This document shows positions 54,715 to 64,000 of a stretch of DNA of 64,000 nt, in pieces. Positions within the stretch are counted from its first letter, which is position 1. Each line of letters begins with the position of its first letter. Source of the DNA: Echinococcus granulosus (lineage: Eukaryota; Platyhelminthes; Cestoda; Cyclophyllidea; Taeniidae); assembly GCF_000524195.1 (NCBI RefSeq), contig NW_020170512.1, forward strand, positions 102,181-166,180, written 5' to 3'. The notes below the pieces were generated by a model. It ran no database searches, was not told the origin of the DNA, and worked only from the letters and a program-made list of their open reading frames with translations. Made by a program: the position numbers and the translations under genes.

Positions 54715-57700
54715 TTTGTATAACTGTAAAGATATTTCTTGACTGTCTCTGCAAATCTCGCGAATGCTAATTTTGAATCATGGGTAAATACAACGCAAAG
54801 GCTTGTAATAAACGTTGTCCCAGTTTAAGTACAATGTAGTGCCTCAAATCTTTCCCGAAGTCGTTGAATTTTATTATTACATGGCAGATGGTGTTTCACT
54901 AATGTACGTAAAAATTGAGAGGCTACTCACATGGCCGGGGCCCATGCCGTCGAGCAAAAAGACGATCTGTGAAAATCTAAGTACCCGTGTAGATCAATGT
55001 AGAGTTTAAAAATTATAAAAGCATTACAATAACAGCAAAAATGGGGTTCTGGGGGCAAAATTTCGGTGGCTAATAACGACATAAAGGAAAAAAATCGCAT
55101 ATTTTTGAAGGAACCCATCAACAGTAAACCGTATTTTAAATCTATAATGAGTAATTGTATTTCTATACCTGAGCTAGTAATTTGTTATAATGCACAGGTT
55201 TGAATGTGAATCCTTACACACAAAAAGCCTATCGCAAATATAAAGAAGGAACTCACATTAAATACCCGACATAAGTACAAAACTAATGGCAAGAAGCACA
55301 AATGACTAACAATAATGGAAAGTGACTTGAGCCATGAGGTGACTGGAAAATTTGGCATGGTTTTTGCCTTAGCTCAACATTTAGGGACACGTAAAATGCC
55401 AGCCTATGTGTGCGTCAATCCATCGGCGCGTCACTCGCCACCTTCTTTGTATCCGCACATCATAAAATGTCGGTTGGACTAAACCGATGGATGCGGTTTG
55501 ACCCTGACTGCTGAACAAACTGAAGCTGGCTCAACCCTAATGCTCTGAAAGCGTCTTATGAAATGTGTCCCACGTATTATGAGAGTGTGGGATAGCAGAA
55601 CGCGCATCACTTAGAAATGGTTTCAACAGTTTAATTTAATTTGATGATAATTCCCTCAGGAACAACCGTACATGTTTGCAAACACTCTCTATTCTTGAAC
55701 ATGAAGATTTGCGTACCTCCATGAAAGATGTTCTTCCCATTTACACGATGAGAACAAGTTCTAGTAATGCTTAGCATAAGTGATTATAAACTCCACATAC
55801 ACCCACACTAATGGGGAAGTTAAGAGATGACAAGAAACTTTAATGGCTATCTCTTTGTTCCGCATTTCATTTATTTCACTCAAACACGCCATTCTACTTT
55901 CTTTTACGGTTGACATACTGACTGATGTATAATGAGAATGCAAGGCTTTTACACCCTGTCTCAAAGCTGAGCGGACAACTAGCTTTCTAAGATACACACT
56001 AGCTTATTCCTGTCAGGCTATTTTAGTTTTTTTTGCGTGAATGTGCATGCAATAGGCTGCTGCCAATATCGCTCCTTAAGAATCAATCACTTGTTGAGGA
56101 ACATACAATCACGGCCAAGACCTATCGACTCTGTAAGGTTAGATGAAATGCAAAGTTGTGCAAGAAGAACTTCTTTATCATCAGCAGATACAGAAACAGT
56201 CAGGACTGGCCAATCAGGGCAATACGTTAAACATAACACCGCCGCAAAACTTAATCGTCAGAAGTTTTACTTTAGAATAGAGGGAGAGGGAGGATGGAGA
56301 TGGAAGGATAAGGGATAGGGAGGGGAAATGTAGTCGGAGGTAATGTCGCATCTTTATCTATAACCCACGTTTTGTCCTAATTCCTATTTCTGCGGGTGAC
56401 AAATATCACATCTTTTTGGCATTATTAGTAGACTATCTGATAAGAAATAAGAGGGCTGCTGGAAAATAAAAGTCTGGCGTAACTTGAGTCAGCGAAGGCT
56501 GAATTCATTGCTTCTGAATATACGGCGCATATTAAGTGTAAACTCTGAGACAATTTTGCCTTTTCCATGTGAAAGGATCGGCTTGCGTAATGCAATAACG
56601 ATCAGCTCAACGCATCAACAATGTTGAGAGGCTCTGTGCATTAATATAACTTTAGCTTGAGTCGATACGGTTATTGTGTATTGTGGCTGGCTTCCACTTC
56701 GTTACATGAAGTGTGAGCATAATTTTCCTTTCAAATTAAGTTGGAGTTCTCTTTTCTTAATGGCAGAACTGCGTTGTATTTCGCTGCATATTCCAGTTCC
56801 AAAGGCTGCTCTGCTACCACGCCTTGTTCAACTGTCGTGCAACACCATTGATGAGAAGTTGCCACAGTTTCAAAGCTAAGTCCAATTCGGTGTCCAAAAA
56901 CCAAGTCCATTAAGTTCGACCAACTTTTATGCTATGGCAGTGAATGCCAAATGAGAGAAGAATAATAGAGTACAATAAAGAGTTCCCTACTGATAGGGTG
57001 ACATTTCATGCTACATGCAAACAAGTTTCCGACGAATTGCATCCAGTCACATGATGCTTTGATCTCCTGACAATGTGTAATTTCCCAAATACAACTTTAT
57101 TATACCATATTTGAATCATTTACAGTTTGTACACTCGAAAAAGTTGCTCATAAACAAACAAAATAGTGATGAAGCTTTAACGAAAAGTCCTCGTATCTTG
57201 AATGACGTATGCATTCGTCGGTTCATTCAAATAAAATAGAACAGCTAATAAAAATACTCATGCACCGCGCATATAAATTAATGCGGCCATTTGATCCTTG
57301 CAGTTGCCAAATCATTTCAGTGCTCCCACGTTTGACACTTATCCATCTACGAAGACCAATCCAGTCGAAACGTGATCAGTAATTTTGCCTTAAGAAAAGA
57401 GGCGGCTACCGTGGCAGTAGCGCCATTAGTGGGAGTGGTAAGAAGCAAGTCTGTTCTCTTACACCTTATAATAGTCAGTCCAATCCAGACACTCAATCTA
57501 GTTTCAATGGCAGGCAGCGGTTGAAGTGTATGCTTGTACGCAACAGCTTTTAGCAGTAAAAATTTTTTTCCGTCGAAAATTCGCCAAACCTAACTCCTAC
57601 CGACGAAATCAAGCACATCTACTGCGCTGATAGGACACGCAGACGTACGATAGCAAAAGGGGCAATGAGGTAAACGCCCCGGAGACCGTTACCAAAGTCT

Positions 57701-57829
57701 GTCTGTCAGCTGCCATCACGGGGGTGGCAGTCTGCAGGCAATTTTCAGTCCCGAAGTCAATCCTGCAAATGTTTGGCGTGTGAGCCACATGATCCTGGGA
57801 CGCCAATCGACGCAAAATCATCGCATGGC
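54715..57829. other. Spacer with unproven exon-like pieces
   Basis: Exon-like segments occur at 54930-54965 (-) and 56054-56318 (+), but neither connects to a gene. The rest is AT-rich. Confidence 0.35.
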
Positions 57830-57940
57830 TGTGTATCACTAGAGGCGAACTTGTCAGCGGGAGCGGTGAGCACAATCCAGCCATCAATGTTAAATAGCTA
57901 ATTCACTGGTTGTCATAGAATAGTTTCATCGGTAGAATAA
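57830..57940 (-). repeat. Dispersed repeat pair, copy 2
   Basis: Partner of 52560-52690; see that entry. The GC-rich stretch 57600-57830 beside it may belong to the same old element. Confidence 0.4.
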
Positions 57941-58550
57941 CCTAATAGTAAGCGATGGGTAAAAGAAATATACCTTCTATTCCTAAAAATTTGCTCACTT
58001 CGTTTTTCTTTTTACTAGCTCAAAATTCACGGTTAGACCTATGACTGTCGTTTGTGATTAGTAAGACAAATAAAATTCTGTTTTAAATTTGGTAATCCAC
58101 CCCCAACGACAGATTATGTTCTTTGGAAAAAGCTAGCATTGCAAAAACTGGAATTTCAGTCAAGGAAAGTCGAAGTGCAATTGAAATGAAACATAGCCAA
58201 CCCATCTAACTAATTCATATCCTTTCTAAGAACCGGGCATTTCCAGGTCTTGGTTACGCAGATTCAAAAAAAAAACGCAACGAAAGACAAGAGATCTTTA
58301 TCAAGAGGTCATCTTTTTCACAGCTTGTAAACTTGCAACTTTTGGCGTGAAATATATAAGAAGCATGAATTTATGTGATGTCGTTGTAAACAGAGGTGAA
58401 TAGGGATGGCATTTCCATCACAAAAATTAACTGCATTACAATTTGGAACGTTGTTGTGCCGTTGGATTGTGCAATACGTCCTTTCAACAATTTAGAGGAT
58501 AGTAATTAAAAGCACTTTTATAAGAGAGTGGCTTCCCTTTTTTCTATGCC

Positions 58551-58733
58551 TTGAGAGCCAGCAGTACTGACAATGTTACTCTAACAGATCGACGTCGGCG
58601 AAGGGTTAAAATCAAGCAATCAGATTCTTCAGTATTCTCCTTAAGAGCGGATCGACCTTTCAAGACTGGATTAATGTTGGAGTCGAGAAGTAATGCTGAC
58701 ATCAGAACAAGTGGAATGCTGGGTCGAGGCTAA
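58551..58733 (+). CDS. Candidate last exon, basic protein tail
   Basis: After a pyrimidine-rich tract (CCCTTTTTTCTATGCC) and AG, the frame is open for 60 codons with non-random content (LTDRRRRRVKIKQSD, SLRADRPFKTG) and ends at a TAA-class stop (TAA at 58731). No start codon with good context and no polyadenylation signal close by were found. It would be the end of a plus-strand gene whose other exons I could not trace, converging on the minus-strand gene at 59314. Confidence 0.3.
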   Translation: MRASSTDNVTLTDRRRRRVKIKQSDSSVFSLRADRPFKTGLMLESRSNADIRTSGMLGRG

Positions 58734-59313
58734 CCGATCGGACTGAATCTGACGATTTGGTGAGTGGCAGGTTGCGATGGTTGTGGAAGTGCCGGACGAG
58801 TGCCGGCCGAAGATTTCGTGTAAACATTGGTCCTTGTCGATTTGTACTGGTGAACACGTTGACCGTTTAACAAGTTGAGTGTCCAAGCTGAAGGGATTCA
58901 TTTTATTGCTATTGAGTCAGATACCAGTAAAATATGCATTCTACTACACACTTTTGAGTATCATCTATGTTGCTGTTCGGGTGACATTTAAGGAAAAGTA
59001 TCCTGTCAAGGTTACAAAAATAGAAAATTTGAGGATTCTATCATACGGCAAAAGCATACGTTATTGATAAGAACTAACCTGAGCTCGGAACCATGGCATT
59101 GGCCGTTGTATCCATTAGTGAAATGCGGGTCCAAATCACTTATGCTTGACGTTTCTGTGCAGGGTGAGCAGAGTTCAACTGAAATCAGGTAAAAGACTAT
59201 GCGCAAAACGTCACAATGTCAAAGCGGTTCTCTAAATAACTACACCGATGGCAAATTGAATATTTAGGCCGATGTAGGTGTGCAATAGCTCGTGTATACA
59301 CGAAATGGTTTTC

Positions 59314-60990
59314 TTAACCCAGATTTAAAGATTTACGTGGTGGCGGAGCCTGTTTTTTGCGAGAGAGATGATTTCGCAGGATGAGAGTCGCTTTGCTATT
59401 TAAGGCCAGCTGGTCGCTCTCTACCATCCACTTGGTGGCACCATTCTGTCGAAGATGACGACGTGACTCCAAACGGTCCACTTCACCACGACTGACGCTG
59501 TTGTTTTCTACAGCAATTCTAAGCGGAGGGTTAACGGTGGGTCGCAATGGCGGCTGCGTTCCAGTCGGTGTATGTACCCGACTCATGATTTGGTCGGCAT
59601 CCGACGCTGCTTTCGTCAGCGCTGAGATCACCTCCGATTGTGGTTTCCTGATTGACTGCAAATAAGGGGTTACTCAGTCACTACACCCAAAATATGTGCA
59701 TATTTAGCTCATCTTCTGTTCTTTTTTTATAAAGGCAACGTAGTGTAACCCATGTAGCCCGTTAGGAATACCTACAACAGGAGAAGATCGTTCCTACTCA
59801 AATTTCTAGGAGCTGCAATTTCGTGGTTATTTTCGCAGTGGAGTTGGAAACCGTCTCTCACGCATCTCCTTCAGATTGGTTAGATCGCGTTAACTGCACT
59901 TTAAATGTGCTAATAGTATCTTTGCGCCCAAGATTAAGCAGTCACTACAACTGCACACGACTGAGTCGGCTGGTCAGCGGCTGGGCTAGTAAGTGCGCGC
60001 CACGCCTCTCTGTGTTGGCTCTCCCACATCAGTCGACAAAGGCATCTGCCCCAAAGTCTCTGGCCACTGCGTATCCAGTTGGTGACCTCGATAGCATCCA
60101 GACGACGCCGACACACAGACGTTTCAGTTTTTGAAAGACGGATCGATTAATAACGATTTGCTAAATATGCTGTCCCTGACAGAGGTCAGTCAATTTCTTC
60201 TACGCTCCTTGGATTAACCATGCTTATTTCAAAATAGATAAAAGGAAACATTACAAACAAATGAAATTTACAGTCAACTTTTTAGGAAAAATATTTTGCA
60301 AAAGCATCATGTTTGATAGGTTTTTGCCTACTTAGTGAGAATGTCAAAATTTGCACTTCAGTTGTAGCTGAATTGCTGAATTGGGAGACGATTTCCATAC
60401 TTTTGGAAAGAGCGATAGTTATTTTGTTGAATAACAAAATAAATGCACTATTTGACAAGTATGTGCAAGGTAATAAGTTTAACAGTCTTACCAAATTTAA
60501 AACACGATTCTCTCAAGATCTTTAATTTGACATATTTGCCGGAAGAAACTTATTTCGGGCATCAGAGATAATCTTTTCTACATCACTACAGCTCATCAAA
60601 GTTGGCTAAAATTCGACTGTTGATGAAAACGGAAATGTACTTACACCTGCATTGACAGACAGTGTCATCCTTTCAAGAGCATTATTTAATACTTCCTTAG
60701 AAGAGATCGAGGCATTTCTCAGAAGTCTCATTCCATCAGCCCTGGGTTTTACAGTGCTGTAACCGACCAAACATCGCTGATGTGATCGTCTGCGCTCCGT
60801 ACGAACGGCAGAGGAGTCAGCAAGACCGGCTAGCAACCCCACCGCCTTCTCCAAAGCCCTTGTTCCTGCTAAGGCTGCAGAGGCCTCTACGACTTCGGCT
60901 TTGTGTTCGGCCACTGCGAGGTCGATCGCCTCGTTTACGGTGGATCGTGCCATCGTTTCAAGTAGACCGTTATTCTCTTCCTCACATTTA
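59314..60990 (-). CDS. Last two exons of an unrecognised minus-strand gene
   Basis: Minus-strand exons 60990-60645 and 59655-59314 join in phase 0 (donor GGT/GTAAGT, acceptor TTTGCAG), giving about 228 residues to a TAA. The first exon has a good acceptor (GCTTTTCAG), so 5' exons lie further right but were not found. Exon one is Ala/Glu-rich and helical (TVNEAIDLAVAEHKAEVVEASAALAG) followed by a basic part (RTERRRSHQR). Exon two is Pro/Arg-rich and ends KKQAPPPRKSLNLG. AATAAA on the minus strand at about 58898-58903 could be the poly(A) signal. No family is recognised; a scaffold or cytoskeletal role is a guess only. Confidence 0.6.
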
Positions 60991-63900
60991 CTGAAAAGCA
61001 ATCCTAGGAGTTGTATATGCCTGGCAATTATAATTAATCAATCAAGGTTTACTTGTACATAGCAAAGCTGCATTGTAATGCAGAAGATATTACAATAAGA
61101 TGGATGTAATGGGGATGGTGCTACGAATGATTGTTACTACTACCAGTTTCAAAAACTGGGGTTCATGTCGTGGGTAAATTCGATTCAGAGACGGTTACTC
61201 AAAATGAGACTGTAGGATGCATTCATGGATTCATACATGCAGGAAACAGTGTGTAGCTAGAACCGATGTCTTTTGTGAGTGAAGGAAGGATAGAAATGGA
61301 GAGGGTGAGGGCTTGAGAGGAGAACAGAGCGGAAGCGCTAGTGAGGGAGTGAGGATACGGAATTGGGGGCCGAGCAAGATAAAAAGATAACGTTCAATCT
61401 TGATCTTCATTTTCCACAATCTTCTAATTCGCATTTCTTAAATGATGAATATTACTTCCTCCGGCATTAACATTAGACATTTCCATCCAAAAATGGATAT
61501 GCAGTTAGGGAATAAAACAGAGGTAAAAATGGGGGTAACAGAGGCAAGAAACGTGGGCTTCGTTAAAAAATCTATTTTGTTGGAAAGGTATGGATTCGTC
61601 AAGCGGATTATCTCAGTGGCGAAACAAGCTGACAAGCATTCTGTAGGTATAAAATTTTTAGTATGGAAAACGTACGAACTTGTTGGTTATGTTACATTAA
61701 AACAAAATTGCCTACTTTTGGATTTCTTTCACTACATCTGGTTTAGTAGTTTAGGGAGTGCAGTGTTTAATTATTATGCACACTAAGAATGTACCTAAGG
61801 TCTTGTTTACTCTTCGGAATTACATTCGTAATGAAAAAGTGCTCATAATAGTGCTTAGACAAACTTTTTTCGCGATTGACTAAAATGAAAGAGCTAACCC
61901 GTTTTCTAAGTGAAATGCCCCGGAAATTTTTAATGGTAGTGTTCTTGTTTACGACAAAACTACGAAGGTATTAAGTTCATGAACCCGAATTTTGCTCCTA
62001 AATTCTAATTTATGGTTTTCATTTAACAGATTCATAAAACAAGCAGGTGCTTGTTATGATAATTTCAGTAAGAAATGTGAATATTGGGTAAAGAGCTGAT
62101 CTCGACTCCTTTCTCAGGCATTCCCATTCTTAATCCGATCTCTGCTATCATAAAATTGCGTGACATAACAAGAGTGAATTACGAGGCACCATTGAAACCC
62201 TTCCTGAGTTGGTATAAGCACGTCTGGCACTCAACAAGTGATTTGGCCTGGTTCATCTTTAAGGATAATAGGCCATGCATTGGATGACAGCAGGCACTTT
62301 AACAAGGAAGCATTACAGGTAAACGACTGTAGTCAGTTAAAGAGAAGGCAATTCCTGAACGTAACTTTGGAATCAACCACCTTGTTTGATGATGGTAAAT
62401 ATTCTCTAAACAATAAAATTGATCCTGTGCAACCGAAGACTTGATGTCCAAAAATATGGAGGGTGTTATTCATTAAAATTACTAAAACTGCATGTGGAAA
62501 TTCATGATAGTAACAATATTTTTTAATGCGTAGTTGTATAATTTCTCATTGTTCCTTAGCTCGTTGATTGGTTTATAAGCTTTTTGTTCCCCATCGTGAC
62601 CAAAAAAGAAAACCCCTTTTGATTCCCAAGAAAGGCTGGATAAACTCGACTAGGACGGGCCAAGGGTGTTAAAACGATGTGAAAAAAAATAAGCAAAAAG
62701 AAATTCGTGCGATGGTACATATTTGGAGCAACAAAAATACTCAAATATTTATTCTCATTGTGGCTGACTTTAAAATCCTAACCACCTATTTACCAAGTGC
62801 TGCCTTAATTTCACTAATACCTTTTCATACACTCGAAAAAAGGTTTTCTCATTATCATCAGAAAGCAAACATAGAAACATCTTATACTAACTAAAGAATA
62901 AGTGGCTTTTTTTAAAAAAAAAGACAAAAAGTTAAAAAAGGGCCGTGAAACTGCAATAAATCTATTTTTGCCAGTTCTTTAAGAGAAATAAGTTTTCAGC
63001 GATTACATAGATTTACAAAATAAAACTAGTAAGTTGTCTTTTTGTCCATGTTGAGCACGTTTTATGAATGAAATTCATATTTTGGCAGGAGAACTTGTGA
63101 TTTTGACAATCCTACTGGAATTTAGATAAAGTATATTTTAAAATTAACAATTACTTGAGGCGTAATTCGTAAGGCTGAGATTTTCTTTTATTAGCACTCA
63201 CCTGGTACCATTGAATTCGTATATGTCTAACTAGAAATGCCATTTTACACATATATTGGGAAGTAAAATACACCCATAGCTGAGGTTACCAATCATTTCG
63301 ATAGGCTTAAACCGCTCCTGCCATCTTAAATCACAGATTAACTTTGAAGAGCGCTTAATTATAAGATTGGCATTTTGAGAGGCCTTAAACTTACTCCTTG
63401 GATTTCTCTCTTCACATTATTGCCATTGGCCCTGCATTTTGGTAATAAGCGTTGAATTAAAGTAAGTAACTTTTAGAAAAAGCCAGCCGCAAAACACATC
63501 ATCACGTGTTATATAGCATACATCCAATTCTGTATTTGAAAATTGTCCAGCAATTAAATAGTCATATTTTGACAATAATCGAAAGCGAGGACGAGGATAC
63601 CGGAAAGTATTCCTTCTACGGTTCCTATCACATATGTAGGGGAATTGTCCCCATGGATAGATCTTATTTCTGTGCTTTAGTTACGTTTGCTGTCTGAGAG
63701 TCCTTCAAGTCGGTAACTTTCTGGTTCATACATTTATTTTTGCCTGATTTTATGGTAAAGCTGGGATGTTCTCCTCCCTCTCAATAAACGCGCCACCATT
63801 CCTAACGAGTTACACAAAAAATTGAGGATCACCATTGCGAGGAGTAAACAAAAAAACACGAACAAAAGTTTTGTGTGACTTACTGATTTAGTTAAAGGAT

Positions 63901-64000
63901 GCTTTTAAAGATGCTCTTTAGTAAATTCTTCATCCAAAATTTTTGCTTTCTTGTTATATTTCCAGCATGGAAACCAACAAAACGCAAACACATTTAAACA
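60991..64000. other. Spacer or long intron at the right edge
   Basis: Probably intron or upstream DNA of the minus-strand gene. The 114-codon ORF at 61442-61786 (+) and the ORF at 63506-63697 (+) have no firm support. Confidence 0.35.

Noticed and set aside
54474..54770. 98-codon plus-strand ORF and its minus-strand shadow
   Set aside because: Both lie within the solo LTR at 54519-54714.
56037..56318. Plus-strand ORF with coding-like stretch
   Set aside because: No matching donor or phase to any neighbouring exon; kept only as part of the spacer note.
59823..60134. GC-rich segment open in several frames on both strands
   Set aside because: It lies within the intron of the minus-strand gene and does not fit the exon phases; no frame has recognisable content.
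63506..63697. ORF with EDEDTGKYSF, reminiscent of the end of an immunoglobulin-type domain
   Set aside because: Only one short motif, without the Cys of the fold and without neighbouring domain parts.

Overview
This window reads as nuclear DNA of a flatworm, most likely a tapeworm (cestode). The grounds are intron-split animal genes (MetAP1, tau-tubulin kinase, sorting nexin 3, a centromeric H3) with a mix of very short (32-75 nt) and kilobase introns, AT-rich gene-poor spacers, and a family of roughly 190-bp LTR repeats without coding capacity, like the TRIM elements known from taeniid tapeworms. The taxon is an inference; no ribosomal or mitochondrial marker is present. No bacterial operons, CRISPR arrays, rRNA or convincing tRNA genes were seen.

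Layout. 1-5.8 kb: mostly non-coding, with a possible last exon at the left edge and a small signal-peptide ORF at 4.7 kb. 5.88-9.25 kb (+): methionine aminopeptidase 1, nine exons, every junction phase-checked. 13.3-16.5 kb (+): an unrecognised gene or gene end, with a decayed beta-tubulin pseudogene on the opposite strand. 18.26-19.5 kb: a divergent pair, a Cys/Gly-rich small protein (-) and a secreted 168-residue orphan (+). 21.4-22.5 kb: a complete TRIM-like element. 23.9-25.1 kb (+): a divergent histone H3 with the features of CENP-A/cenH3. 25.9-26.4 and 41.7-42.2 kb: a nearly identical inverted repeat pair. 28.9-31.3 kb: low-complexity DNA that switches from A+C-rich to A+G-rich. 30-35 kb and 54.5 kb: more LTR copies. 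35.8-40.8 kb (+): tau-tubulin kinase with an unusual Cys/His insert in the N-lobe. 48.8-49.7 kb (+): a proline-rich terminal exon. 53.2-54.0 kb (-): sorting nexin 3, compact, with a 32-nt intron. 59.3-61.0 kb (-): the last two exons of an unrecognised gene.

The genes do not form a pathway; they are independent housekeeping, signalling and lineage-specific loci. The most notable items are the cenH3 candidate and the FYVE-like motif set inside the kinase domain. Splice sites and translations were worked out by eye; identities rest on recognised family motifs, not on searches.
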